Source of the DNA: Lysobacter prati
GTDB taxonomy: Bacteria; Pseudomonadota; Gammaproteobacteria; Xanthomonadales; Xanthomonadaceae
DNA length: 64,000 nucleotides
Direction: 5' to 3'
Assembly: GCF_009765215.1 (NCBI RefSeq)
Contig: NZ_VLNV01000001.1
Span: forward strand, 620,001-684,000
Position numbers and translations under genes: made by a program. Each line of letters opens with the position of its first letter. Positions within the stretch are counted from its first letter, which is position 1. Below, one piece after another: positions 54,001-63,427 of the stretch. Below the pieces are notes generated by a model. It was not told where the DNA came from and searched no databases. It was given only the letters and a program-made list of their open reading frames with translations.

Positions 54001-57000
54001 GGAGCTCTCGCCGTCGTCCAGCCGATGGCGTTGTGGGTGGCGACGCCCGTGCTGGCGTTGTGGCTGTTGTCGCCGGTCGTCATGGCCTGGCTGGGCCACC
54101 CGCCTGCACAACGCGACACGGACCTGTCCACCTCGCAGCGGGCCTTCCTGGGCCGACTGGCGCGCCGCACGTGGGGATTCTTCGAAACGTATGTCCGCGC
54201 CGAGGATCACTGGCTGCCCCCGGACAATGTGCAGGAACACCCTGCCCTCGTGGTCGCGCGCCGGACATCGCCGACCAACATCGGCTTGTCGCTGCTGGCC
54301 AACCTGTCCGCCTACGACCTGGGGTACCTGCAACCGGGAGGCGTGATGGAACGCACGCGCCTGGTGTTCGCAACACTGGAATCGCTGCCGCGCCACCGCG
54401 GGCACTTCTACAACTGGTACGACACCGAGACGCTGCAACCGCTGCCGCCGCGTTACATCTCAACGGTCGATAGCGGCAACCTGGCCGGACACCTGCTGAC
54501 GTTGCGCCAGGGATTGCTGGCGCTGATGGATGCACCCGTGCTGGCGCCATGCACGTTCGAGGGGATGGCCGACACGCTCGGCGTGCTTGAGGAAACCGTC
54601 CCGGCAAATGGCCGTGACGATACGTTGACCAGGGCGCTGGCGAACTTCCGCACGACGCTGGACAAGGCGCGCGCGCAACCTCTCACAATCAATCACGCCG
54701 ACCGGTCGCTGGCCCAGCTGGTGATTCAAGCGGCCGAGGTTGCGAGCGCGTGGCCTGCCCCGGGCGAGGACGTCCATGCCCCGGACTGGCCCGGCCTGCT
54801 GGCCGAAGCCTGCCTGTCCGCGCACGCGGAACTGCGCTTCTTCTTCCCAGACCTGCCCACGCAGGACAGCGCCACCCAGCCCGCAGTCGAAACAGCCATA
54901 CCCACGCTGCGCCAGTTGCAGGCACGTCCACCAGGCTCGCCGGGGCAGGCGCTCGCACGCGAGCGCATCCACCAACTCGAGCGGTTGGCGCATGTCGCCG
55001 GTCAGTTCTCGCTGGTGGAGTACGAGTTCCTCTACGACCGCTCGCGGCACCTGCTGTCCATCGGCTACAACCTCGACGAGCACCGCCTGGATGCCGGCTT
55101 CTACGACCTGCTGGCGTCGGAGGCGCGGCTATGCAGCTTCGTGGCCATCGCCCAGGGTCAGTTGCCGCAGGAAACCTGGTTCGCCCTGGGACGGCTGCTG
55201 ACCGAGGTCAATGGCGATGCCACGCTGCTGTCGTGGAGCGGGTCGATGTTCGAGTACCTGATGCCGCAGCTGGTGATGCCCAGCTACCGCGACACCCTGA
55301 TCGACCAGACCTCGCGTCATGCCGTCGACGCGCAGATCACGCACGGCGAGCAGCGCGGAGTGCCCTGGGGCGTGTCCGAGTCCGGCTACAACACCGTCGA
55401 TGCACGCATGAACTACCAGTACCGTGCGTTCGGCGTGCCCGGCCTTGGACTCAAGCGCGGCCTGGGTCAGGACCTGGTGATTGCGCCCTACGCCAGCATG
55501 ATGGCGCTGATGGTCGCGCCCGAAGCGGCATGCCAGAACCTGCAGCGGCTGACGGCGCAGGGATTCGGCGGCCATTTCGGTCTGTACGAGGCCATCGACT
55601 ACACACCGTCACGCGTGCCGCACGGCCAGGAGCACGTGGTCGTGCGTTCGTTCATGGCCCACCACCAGGGCATGGGCCTGCTCTCGCTGGATTACCTGCT
55701 TCGTGACCAGCCGATGCAACAGCGCTTCGTCGCCGATGCCGAGTTCCAGGCCACGTTGTTGCTGCTGCAGGAGCGCGTTCCACACACCGGCGTGTTCCAC
55801 CCGCACGAGGCCGAGACGGTGGGCGGCGCCCGCGCCACGTCCGGCGAGTCGGAAACCCAGCTGCGGGTATTTCGCAATGCCAGTACGGCGCGGCCAGCGG
55901 TGCAACTGCTTTCCAACGGCCGCTATCACGGACTCCTCACCAGCGCGGGCGGCGGTTACAGCCGGCATCGGGAGATGGCCGTCACCCGCTGGCGCGAAGA
56001 CGGCACTCGCGACCACTGGGGCAATTTCTGCTACCTGCGCGACGTCGAAAGCGGCGAGTTCTGGTCCACCGCGATGCAGCCGACCGGCGTTGCGGTGGAA
56101 CAGTACGAGGCCATCTTCTCCGATGCGAAGGCCGAGTTCCGCGGGCGCAAGCGTGGCTACGAAAGCCATCTGGAAATCGCCATCTCGGCCGAGGACGACA
56201 TCGAACTGCGCCGCCTGCGCCTGACCAACCGCAGCAGACGCACGCGCACGATCGAGATCACCACCTATGCCGAAGTCGTGCTGGCGCCGGCGATTGCCGA
56301 CGAACTGCATCCGGCCTTCAGCAACCTGTTCGTGCAATCGCAGATCGTCCGACAGAAGCAGGCGCTGCTGTGCACGCGGCGGGCGCGCGCCCACGACGAG
56401 GTGCCGCCGTGGATGTTCCACCTGGTCGCGGTGCACGACGCCGACATCAGCGCCATCTCCTACGAAACCGACCGTGCGCGCTTCCTCGGCCGTGGCAACA
56501 CTCCGCGTACTCCACGCGCGCTCGCAACCGATGAGACGCTTTCGGACACCGACGGCTCCGTGCTGGATCCCATCGTGGCCATCCGCTGCCGGATCGAACT
56601 GGCGCCGGAACAGACCGCGATGATCGACATGGTCTACGGCATCGGTGTCGACCGTGAGGCCTGCGAGCAACTGGTCGACAAGTACCGTGACCGCCGCCTG
56701 GCCGATCGCGTGTTCGACCTGGCCTGGACCCACAGCCAGGTGGTAAGGCGCCAGATCAACGCGTCCCAGGCCGATGCGCAACTTTACGAGCGCCTCGCCG
56801 GATTGATCGTCTACGCCCACCCGTTGCTGCGTGCCGACCCGGACGTACTGCTGCAGAACCAGCGCGGCCAGTCCGGCCTGTGGGGGCATGCCATCTCCGG
56901 CGACCTGCCCATCGTCCTGCTGCAGATTGCCGATTCCGACAACATCGAGCTGGTCAGGCAGATGGTGCAGGCACACGCCTATTGGCGGCTGAAAGGCCTG

Positions 57001-59799
57001 CGCGCCGACCTGGTGATCTGGAACGAGAGCCAGGCGGGCTATCGGCAGCAGTTGCAGGACCTGATCCTGGGGATGGTATCGGCCGATCCGGAATCCAATG
57101 TGCTGGACCGTCCTGGCGGCATCTTCGTGCGTCCGGCCCAGCAGATCTCGCAGGAGGATCGGATCCTGCTGCAGTCGGTGGCGCGGGTGATCATCAGCGA
57201 CCAGAAGGGAACGCTTGCCGCGCAGATCGGCCGCCACGTGCCGCCTGAGCGCTCGATCCCTGCCCTGTTCCCCGATGGCCCGGCTCAGGTGCAGGCCGAA
57301 TTGTTGCCCCCCGACGCAACGGCAGGACTGCCGCCACCGATCAGCAACCACCATGCGGACGACGCGTGGCCCTTCGATGCGGTCGCCAGCGAGCTGATCT
57401 TCGACAACGGCACAGGCGCCTTCTCCGCCGATGGTCGCGAGTACGTGATCGTCTCCCGCGAGGGCGCGCCCACTCCGGCGCCGTGGTCGAACGTGATGGC
57501 CAACGAGAAGCTGGGTACCGTGGTCAGCGAAAGCACGCCGGGCTACACCTGGTCCGAGAATGCGCACGAGTTCCGCCTGACGCCGTGGCACAACGATCCG
57601 GTCGCCGACAGTGGCGGAGAGGCGTTCTACCTGCGCGATGAAGAAACCGGCCATGTCTGGTCGCCGATGCCGTTGCCGCGGCGCGGACGCGGCGCCTACC
57701 GCACCCGCCACGGTTTCGGCTACAGCGTCTACGAGCACATCGAAGACGGCATCGCCAGCGAGCTGTGGGTGTACGTGGACATCGAGGAGGCGGTGAAGTT
57801 CTCGATCCTGAAGCTCCGCAACCTGTCCGGCCGCGCGCGCAGGCTGGCCGCAGTCGGCTATGTGGAATGGGTGCTGGGCGACCTGCGCTCCAAGTCGCAG
57901 ATGCACGTGGTCAGCGAATTGCACGCCGGCAGCGGTGTGCTGACCGCACGCAACCCCTACAACACCGAGTTCGGTGGCCGCGTCGCGTTCTTCGACACCG
58001 ACGCAACCGGCTGCAGCTATACCGCCGACCGCACCGAGTTCCTCGGTCGCAACGGAAGCCTGGAAGACCCGGCTGCGTTGCGCCGCGAGCGCCTGTCAGG
58101 CCGGTTGGGCGTAGGCCTGGATCCGTGCGCCGCCATACAGGTGCCCCTGGCAATGGCCGAAGGCGAGGAACGGGAGACCGTGTTCCGACTGGGCATCGGC
58201 AAGGACTACGCCGAAGCGTTGCACGTCGCAGAGAAGGTACGTGGCGTGCAACGGGCGCACGATGCGCTCGATGCCCTGCGAATCCACTGGCGCCGCCTGC
58301 TGTCGACCGTCCAGGTGACGACGCCCGACGCCAGCGTCGACGCGCTGGCCAATGGCTGGCTGCTGTACCAGACACTGGCCTGCCGCTATGTCGCCCGCAG
58401 CGGTTACTACCAGTCCGGCGGCGCATTCGGATTCCGCGACCAGCTGCAGGACACCATGGCGACGGTGCACGCGAAGCCTGCGCTGACCCGCGAACATCTG
58501 CTGCTGTCCGCGGAGCACCAGTTCCCGCAAGGCGACGTGTTGCACTGGTGGCATCCACCGCAGGGGCGCGGCGTGCGCACGCGCTGCTCCGATGACTACC
58601 TGTGGCTTCCGCTCGCCGCCTGCCGCTATCTGGCGGTCACCGGCGACGCCAGCGTGCTGGACGAGAGCGTGCGTTTCATCGACGGACGCCCGGTCAATCC
58701 CGACGAAGAGTCCTACTACGACATGCCGGTGGCGTCGTACCTGCAGCAATCGTTCTACGAGCATTGCGTGCTGGCGCTGCGGCGTGGCTGCAGCCTGTTG
58801 GGCGAGCGCGGCCTGCCGCTGATCGGAACCGGCGACTGGAACGATGGCATGAACCGTGTCGGCGAGGCCGGCCGCGGCGAAAGCGTGTGGCTGGGGTTCT
58901 TCCTGTTCGATGGCCTGCAGCGCTTCGCGGACGTCGCCAGTGGCCGGGGCGACGAGTCCTTCGCCAACTATTGCCGCGAGCAGGCACAGCAGCTGCGCGG
59001 GAACCTGGAGGCCCACGCCTGGGACGGCCAGTGGTACCGCCGCGCCTGGTTCGACGACGGTACGCCGCTGGGTTCCACCGAAAGCGACGAATGCAGGATC
59101 GATTCGATCTCGCAAAGCTGGTCGGTGCTGTCGGGCGCGGCCGATCCTGCACGCGCACGCCAGGCCATGGCCTCGCTGGACCGACACCTGGTGCGGCGTG
59201 ACGCCGGTCTGATCCAGTTGCTGGACCCTCCGTTCGACAAGACCGCGAAGGATCCGGGCTATATCCGCGGCTACGTGCCGGGTGTGCGCGAGAACGGCGG
59301 ACAGTACACGCATGCCGCGGTGTGGGCCGCGATGGCCTTCGCCCATCAGGGCGACGCGGCGCGGGCCTGGGAGCTTGCGCGCATGATCAATCCCATCCAC
59401 CACGCACGCGACGCCGAAGAAGCGGCCCGCTACAAGGTCGAACCGTACGTGCTGGCCGCAGACGTGTACGCGGTTCCTCCGCACGTGGGCCGCGGTGGGT
59501 GGACCTGGTACACCGGCTCGGCCGGCTGGATGTACCGGCTGTTGACCGAGTCGCTGCTGGGCCTGCAGCGTACGGGCAACCTGATGACGTTGCGTCCGTG
59601 CATCCCCGCAGACTGGGAGGGATACCAGCTGCAATACAAGTTCGGGACCAGCCTGTACCTGATCGATGTGAAGCAACGCGATGGCGGAGCGGCGACGCTG
59701 GAACTGGATGGCGTGGAACAGGCGGGCTTCCACTTTCCATTGGCCGACGATGGCACCGTCCACCAAGTCGTAGCCTATTGGCCGCGGGAAATGGCATGA
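51088..59799 (+). CDS. ndvB: cyclic beta-1,2-glucan synthase, NdvB type, 2903 aa
   Basis: Full family length. Order: N-terminal helical region; membrane segments near residues 425-490; a GT84 glycosyltransferase domain with LDTDTRLPRD near 641, SFVGKGIYDVDAF and YRWIRGDWQ near 790; a second group of membrane segments (about 840-1010); a glycoamylase-like region (about 1030-1550); two carbohydrate-binding blocks; and a C-terminal GH94 phosphorylase-like domain with GTGDWNDGMNRVG near 2582. The enzyme primes, elongates and cyclises UDP-glucose into periplasmic cyclic glucans, which help in low osmolarity and host interaction. Internal TM groups place it in the inner membrane. The stop overlaps the start of a 75-aa gene. 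Confidence 0.93.
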   Translation: MPQIWRMFSRWLRLRRRLWRWRRAATKRTLQAEEPLRSQLFNVEQMELHGRSLATAHRVRSRPGPERLLGRLEENEGLLDDACAMLTRMVQDNMRITPAGEWLLDNFYLVEEQVHTARRHLPKGYSRELPSLSNGYSAGLPRVYDLSLEAIAHGDGRIDAETISRFVAAYQSITPLKLGELWAIPIMLRLALIDNLRRMAVRVMRDGLDHRLASEWADLLNTTAAENPKNVVLVVADMARSEPPLSGAFVSELTRGLQGRGSVFSMPMTWLDQWAVDSGHGIEELVHLESQQQAADQVSISNSIGSLRFLANMDWREFVENMSVVERSLREDPAGTYGRMDFSTRDSYRHVVEKVARLSGVSEQEVADIVLQMAQGEATTTTSTDSKAHVGYYLIDDGVAQTRDAVSESAKSRRPVRLPPRRTPLLIYLLPIATITGLFTWELLAQADGISRHGVPTWLLGLLAVVAFSEMGIALVNWAATVLVPPRLLPRMDFSKGIPAESRTLVVVPSMLGSADGVDSLVEGLEVRFLANRDHHLHFALLTDFLDADQQTLPADAELLAKAVRQIELLNQRYAPESGDRFFLFHRPRQWNPREGRWMGYERKRGKLAAMNRLLRGSGHEDFLQVTGATDVLGNIRYVITLDTDTRLPRDAAREFIGTLSHPLNRARFDPRKRRVVHGYGILQPSVGTSLSGRRSTRYARMFGSEPGIDPYTRTVSDVYQDLFGEGSFVGKGIYDVDAFEAALADRFPDNRILSHDLLEGCYARAGLVSDVRLYEDYPSRYAADVKRRYRWIRGDWQLLPWLLPWVPRARGGYERNPLSWLSRGKLLDNLRRSLVPVAAAALLLTGWLYSSTPLEWTGWLLCLWLLPVLLPALRDAFVVPVDMPLEAHLLRIGTSTLRQLQRAAVNLACLPYEAFLNLGAIARTVWRLLISRRNLLQWNPSSEVERSLGSGMSAELRGMAIAPLFAIAAAGALAVVQPMALWVATPVLALWLLSPVVMAWLGHPPAQRDTDLSTSQRAFLGRLARRTWGFFETYVRAEDHWLPPDNVQEHPALVVARRTSPTNIGLSLLANLSAYDLGYLQPGGVMERTRLVFATLESLPRHRGHFYNWYDTETLQPLPPRYISTVDSGNLAGHLLTLRQGLLALMDAPVLAPCTFEGMADTLGVLEETVPANGRDDTLTRALANFRTTLDKARAQPLTINHADRSLAQLVIQAAEVASAWPAPGEDVHAPDWPGLLAEACLSAHAELRFFFPDLPTQDSATQPAVETAIPTLRQLQARPPGSPGQALARERIHQLERLAHVAGQFSLVEYEFLYDRSRHLLSIGYNLDEHRLDAGFYDLLASEARLCSFVAIAQGQLPQETWFALGRLLTEVNGDATLLSWSGSMFEYLMPQLVMPSYRDTLIDQTSRHAVDAQITHGEQRGVPWGVSESGYNTVDARMNYQYRAFGVPGLGLKRGLGQDLVIAPYASMMALMVAPEAACQNLQRLTAQGFGGHFGLYEAIDYTPSRVPHGQEHVVVRSFMAHHQGMGLLSLDYLLRDQPMQQRFVADAEFQATLLLLQERVPHTGVFHPHEAETVGGARATSGESETQLRVFRNASTARPAVQLLSNGRYHGLLTSAGGGYSRHREMAVTRWREDGTRDHWGNFCYLRDVESGEFWSTAMQPTGVAVEQYEAIFSDAKAEFRGRKRGYESHLEIAISAEDDIELRRLRLTNRSRRTRTIEITTYAEVVLAPAIADELHPAFSNLFVQSQIVRQKQALLCTRRARAHDEVPPWMFHLVAVHDADISAISYETDRARFLGRGNTPRTPRALATDETLSDTDGSVLDPIVAIRCRIELAPEQTAMIDMVYGIGVDREACEQLVDKYRDRRLADRVFDLAWTHSQVVRRQINASQADAQLYERLAGLIVYAHPLLRADPDVLLQNQRGQSGLWGHAISGDLPIVLLQIADSDNIELVRQMVQAHAYWRLKGLRADLVIWNESQAGYRQQLQDLILGMVSADPESNVLDRPGGIFVRPAQQISQEDRILLQSVARVIISDQKGTLAAQIGRHVPPERSIPALFPDGPAQVQAELLPPDATAGLPPPISNHHADDAWPFDAVASELIFDNGTGAFSADGREYVIVSREGAPTPAPWSNVMANEKLGTVVSESTPGYTWSENAHEFRLTPWHNDPVADSGGEAFYLRDEETGHVWSPMPLPRRGRGAYRTRHGFGYSVYEHIEDGIASELWVYVDIEEAVKFSILKLRNLSGRARRLAAVGYVEWVLGDLRSKSQMHVVSELHAGSGVLTARNPYNTEFGGRVAFFDTDATGCSYTADRTEFLGRNGSLEDPAALRRERLSGRLGVGLDPCAAIQVPLAMAEGEERETVFRLGIGKDYAEALHVAEKVRGVQRAHDALDALRIHWRRLLSTVQVTTPDASVDALANGWLLYQTLACRYVARSGYYQSGGAFGFRDQLQDTMATVHAKPALTREHLLLSAEHQFPQGDVLHWWHPPQGRGVRTRCSDDYLWLPLAACRYLAVTGDASVLDESVRFIDGRPVNPDEESYYDMPVASYLQQSFYEHCVLALRRGCSLLGERGLPLIGTGDWNDGMNRVGEAGRGESVWLGFFLFDGLQRFADVASGRGDESFANYCREQAQQLRGNLEAHAWDGQWYRRAWFDDGTPLGSTESDECRIDSISQSWSVLSGAADPARARQAMASLDRHLVRRDAGLIQLLDPPFDKTAKDPGYIRGYVPGVRENGGQYTHAAVWAAMAFAHQGDAARAWELARMINPIHHARDAEEAARYKVEPYVLAADVYAVPPHVGRGGWTWYTGSAGWMYRLLTESLLGLQRTGNLMTLRPCIPADWEGYQLQYKFGTSLYLIDVKQRDGGAATLELDGVEQAGFHFPLADDGTVHQVVAYWPREMA

Positions 59800-60023
59800 A
59801 CACGCGTCAGCAACTGGATGCACAACTGGACGAGTTGGCGCTCATGTTGCCACCGTGGCTCGAACGGCTCCGCCATGAAACGCAGTTCTGGCCACAGTTC
59901 GACGCGCTGGCGCAGCGAATTCTGGCGCAAGCCGAAACTTGCGACCAGCCGCATGTGCTGCAGCGTTTGGACGCAATGCTGGCGGAGCATCACAAGACAG
60001 ATGACGCCATCCGGTCACGTTGA
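59796..60023 (+). CDS. 75-aa helical protein coupled to the glucan synthase
   Basis: ATGA overlap with the glucan-synthase stop. The protein is helical and amphipathic (QLDAQLDELALMLPPWLERL, then HVLQRLDAMLAEHH), with no signal or membrane segment. Not recognised. The coupling suggests a stoichiometric accessory or regulator of the synthase. Confidence 0.6.
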   Translation: MNTRQQLDAQLDELALMLPPWLERLRHETQFWPQFDALAQRILAQAETCDQPHVLQRLDAMLAEHHKTDDAIRSR

Positions 60024-60238
60024 AGCGAGTCCGCTACCCCTGTTCACAAATCCTTGGGACCCGGCTTACCCGCGCGAGTTCGGATCCACCACGGGCGCAT
60101 TGATTCCGTTTGGTCAACAGCGATTTTCCATTGGCCGGCCTACCGGCCTTTTTCAGCGACGCCTATAACGGACGCCTGATCCACTTCGAGAACCCCGACT
60201 TGGCCTCCGACACCGTTCTTCACATTGGGCCTGCCAGC

Positions 60239-61198
60239 ATGGAACGGCGGGAGTTTCTGGCGCTCGGCGTCAACGCCGCGGTGCTGGCCGCCGCTTCCTC
60301 TTTGCCCTTTGCTGCGCACTCTTCCGTTCCCTCCCCCACCACCGACCACGGAACCGCAACCATGAGCCACGTGACCACCAAAGACGGCGTTGAAATCTTC
60401 TACAAGGACTGGGGCCCGAAGGACGGCCAGCCCATCGTGTTTCACCACGGCTGGCCGCTCAGCAGTGACGACTGGGACAACCAGGCCCTGTTCTTCGGCA
60501 GCCAGGGCTATCGCGTCGTCGCCCACGACCGGCGCGGCCACGGCCGATCCTCGCAGGTGCGCGACGGTCATGACATGGACCACTACGCTGCGGACGTCGC
60601 CGCGGTGATCGAGCACCTCGACCTGAAAAACATCGTGAACATCGGCCATTCCACGGGAGGCGGCGAGGCAACCCGCTACGTGGCGCAGCACGGACAGAAG
60701 CAAGGTCGCGTGGCCAAGCTGGTGCTGATTGGCGCGGTGCCGCCGATCATGGTCAAGAGCGCGGCGAACCCGGGTGGCCTTCCGATCGAGGTATTCGACG
60801 GTTTCCGTGCGGGACTGGCGGCCAATCGGGCGCAGCTGTACCTCGACGTTCCCAGCGGACCGTTCTACGGTTTCAATCGTCCGGGCGCCGTCGTTTCGCA
60901 GGGCATCATCCAGAACTGGTGGCGGCAGGGCATGATCGGTGCTGCGAACGCCCAGTACGACTCCATCAAGGCGTTCTCCGAGACCGATTTCACCGAGGAC
61001 CTCAAGTCGATCACTGTGCCCACGCTGGTGATGCACGGCGACGACGACCAGATCGTGCCCATCGCCGACTCGGCATTGCTGTCGAGCAAGCTGTTGAAGA
61101 ACGGCGTGCTGAAGGTGTATCCCAAGTTCCCGCACGGCATGTGCACGACGCACGCCGACGTGATCAACCAGGACCTGCTGAAGTTCATTCGCGGCTGA
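60239..61198 (+). CDS. Tat-exported alpha/beta hydrolase of the non-haem chloroperoxidase family, 319 aa
   Basis: Starts [20 protein letters not shown], a twin-arginine-type signal of about 42 residues. The mature protein is a full alpha/beta hydrolase: [11 protein letters not shown] oxyanion segment, nucleophile GHSTGGG, acidic residue in [10 protein letters not shown] and His in FPHGMCTTH. These match cofactor-free haloperoxidase/arylesterase enzymes, which act as esterases or perhydrolases. An internal ATG (MSHVTTKDG) at 60361 would give the usual unexported length, so dual starts are possible. Confidence 0.85.
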   Translation: MERREFLALGVNAAVLAAASSLPFAAHSSVPSPTTDHGTATMSHVTTKDGVEIFYKDWGPKDGQPIVFHHGWPLSSDDWDNQALFFGSQGYRVVAHDRRGHGRSSQVRDGHDMDHYAADVAAVIEHLDLKNIVNIGHSTGGGEATRYVAQHGQKQGRVAKLVLIGAVPPIMVKSAANPGGLPIEVFDGFRAGLAANRAQLYLDVPSGPFYGFNRPGAVVSQGIIQNWWRQGMIGAANAQYDSIKAFSETDFTEDLKSITVPTLVMHGDDDQIVPIADSALLSSKLLKNGVLKVYPKFPHGMCTTHADVINQDLLKFIRG

Positions 61199-61300
61199 GA
61201 CCAGCACCCGCCTAGCGCCATCCAGGCTTTGTCGAGGGCTCCGGCACGCATGAGCGTGCCGGAGCCGATTACGACGACGGTCCTGCCGCAGCGTGCGCCG

Positions 61301-63322
61301 TCACCAAACTTCGCAGCGATCCGCCTGCGGCCGCACCATCGGTGCATCCGCCTTGCACTGGAATGCCTCGCGGAACTCCGGCAGGTTCGACAGCGGTCCG
61401 TTGACGCGGTACTTGGCAATCGGGTGTGGGTCGCCCTGGACCATGGTGCGCTGGGTTTCCATTCGCGTTTCATCACCGCGCCACTGCCCCCACGCGATGA
61501 AGAACTGCTGCTCAGGGGTGAATCCGTCGATGGTCGGTTCCGGGCCCTTGCCTTCGCGCGACTTCAGATAGCCGCGGTAGGCAAGCTTGGCGCCCGCCAG
61601 GTCGCCGATGGACTCGCCCAGCACCAGCTTGCCGTTGTGGTGGACGCCCGGCTCGATGAAGTAGCCCTCGAACTGGTCGACCACGCACTGGCCTTTTGCC
61701 TGGAACTGCTTGTTGTCCTCGGGTGTCCACCAGTTGGCCAACCTGCCCTGCGCATCGAACTGTGCGCCCTGGTCGTCGAAACCGTGGCTGATCTCGTGGC
61801 CGATGACCACGCCGATCGCACCATAGTTGACGGCGTCGGTGGCGTTCACATCGAACGCCGGCGGCTGCAGGATGCCGGCCGGGAACACGATCTCGTTCTG
61901 CAGCGGGTTGTAGTACGCATTCGACGTCGGTGGCGTCATGCCCCAGCGGCTGCGGTCGGTCGGCTTGCCGACCTGGCTGCGATTGTCGGCGACGTTCCAG
62001 CGCGATGCCGCAACGAGGTTGTCCCACGCCGATTCACGCGAGACGTCCACGCCCTTGTAGTCCTTGAACTTGTCCGGGTAGCCGAGCTTGGGGAAGAACG
62101 TCGCGCGCTTTTCCAGTGCCTTCTTCTTGGTCGCCTCGTCCATCCAGTCCAGCCCGCCGATGGTGTCGTCCATCGCCGCCAGGATGTTCTTCACCATGTC
62201 CTGCATGCGCGCCTTGGCTTCCGGCGGGAAGTACTTTTCCACATACTTCTGGCCGAGTGCTTCACCGAGCTGGGTGTCGGTGAGTTCGGCGCAGCGCTTC
62301 CAGCGCGGCTTGATCTCGGTGGCGCCGGTGAGGAACTTGCCGTTGAAGGCGAAGTTCTCCTCGACAAACGGTTTCGACAGCGAGTCCGCGGCGGTATTGA
62401 GCACATGCCACTGCAGGTAGACCTTCCACTGCGGCAGCGGCGTCGTCGCCAGCTCGGTCTGGACCTGCTGCAGGAACTTTGGCTCGGTCACGTTCAACGC
62501 ATCGTGCGGCATTCCGGCCGTGTCGAAGTACTGCGTCCAGTCGAAGCCGGGTGTGAGCCTGGCCAGGTCGGCGAACTTCGTCGGATTGTCCTGGAGCTTC
62601 GGGTCGCGCCGCTGCACGTTGTCGAAGGAGGCCTGCGCCAGGCGCTTTTCGAACGCGAACACGGTATTGGCGTCCTGCTTGGCCTGCGCCGCGGGGACGC
62701 CGGCAAGCTCGAACATCTTCGCCACGTGCACGAGGTACTTCGCCCGCGCCTCGACGAAACGCGGCTCGGTCTTGAGGTAGTAGTCGCGGTCCGGCATGCC
62801 CAGGCCACCGGCATAGATGTGCGCGATGGTCCTGGACGGTTCGTGCAGGTCCTCGCCGGCGAAGAGCGCGAACGGCACCGACACGCCCACGGCCTGCAGC
62901 TTGCCGATCACGCGCTGCAAGTCGGCCTTGTCCTTGATCGAGTCGACTTCGGTCAGCCATGGCTGCACCGGCTTGCTGCCGAGCGCATCGACCCGCGACT
63001 CATCCATGCACGCGGCGTAGAAGTCGCCGGCAAGCTGGCCCGCACTGCCCTTCGGCCAGTCCGTGCGCGCGGACAGCTCGTTGAGGATGTCGCGCACGTG
63101 CTCCTTGTTGACCTCTCCGGATTGCCAGCGCCGGCTCCAGCGGTCCATGTAATTCGGAATCGGGTTCTGTTGCCGCCACGCGCCGTTGGCGTAGTCGAAG
63201 AAGTCGGTGCAGGCATTGCCGTTGCGGTTGATGTCCTCCGGGTGTATCCCGTGCACCGCGCCGGCCGACGCGGTGGTGGCGGCTGCTAACAAAACGACGA
63301 GCGGAAGGCTGGACCTGATCAC
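61301..63322 (-). CDS. pepO: M13-family zinc endopeptidase (PepO/neprilysin type), 673 aa
   Basis: GTG 63322 has AAGGGGAG 5 bases upstream and is preferred to the GTG 11 codons earlier. A signal peptide (LPLVVLLAAATTASA) precedes the M13 N-lobe. The zinc motif is VIGHEISHGFDD with the third ligand in GESIGDLAGAKLAY; NAYYNPLQNEIVFPAGILQ is the substrate-strand block and the protein ends CEVW, the usual M13 tail. It cleaves peptides in the periplasm or outside. Paralogues are common in Xanthomonadaceae. Confidence 0.93.
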   Translation of the reverse strand: MIRSSLPLVVLLAAATTASAGAVHGIHPEDINRNGNACTDFFDYANGAWRQQNPIPNYMDRWSRRWQSGEVNKEHVRDILNELSARTDWPKGSAGQLAGDFYAACMDESRVDALGSKPVQPWLTEVDSIKDKADLQRVIGKLQAVGVSVPFALFAGEDLHEPSRTIAHIYAGGLGMPDRDYYLKTEPRFVEARAKYLVHVAKMFELAGVPAAQAKQDANTVFAFEKRLAQASFDNVQRRDPKLQDNPTKFADLARLTPGFDWTQYFDTAGMPHDALNVTEPKFLQQVQTELATTPLPQWKVYLQWHVLNTAADSLSKPFVEENFAFNGKFLTGATEIKPRWKRCAELTDTQLGEALGQKYVEKYFPPEAKARMQDMVKNILAAMDDTIGGLDWMDEATKKKALEKRATFFPKLGYPDKFKDYKGVDVSRESAWDNLVAASRWNVADNRSQVGKPTDRSRWGMTPPTSNAYYNPLQNEIVFPAGILQPPAFDVNATDAVNYGAIGVVIGHEISHGFDDQGAQFDAQGRLANWWTPEDNKQFQAKGQCVVDQFEGYFIEPGVHHNGKLVLGESIGDLAGAKLAYRGYLKSREGKGPEPTIDGFTPEQQFFIAWGQWRGDETRMETQRTMVQGDPHPIAKYRVNGPLSNLPEFREAFQCKADAPMVRPQADRCEVW

Positions 63323-63427
63323 GGCAACTCCCCTTGCTGGGTTGGTGCCGGCCACTATAGCGGCAAGGGTTTCGCGGACCCGTCCCAGAAGTCCTGCCCC
63401 ATCAGGCGCCCTCCCCTGTTCGTCCGC

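Noticed and set aside
55609-59823. Long minus-strand open frames (771 and 575 codons) inside the glucan synthase
   Set aside because: Antisense to a strongly supported enzyme; composition is of shadow type.
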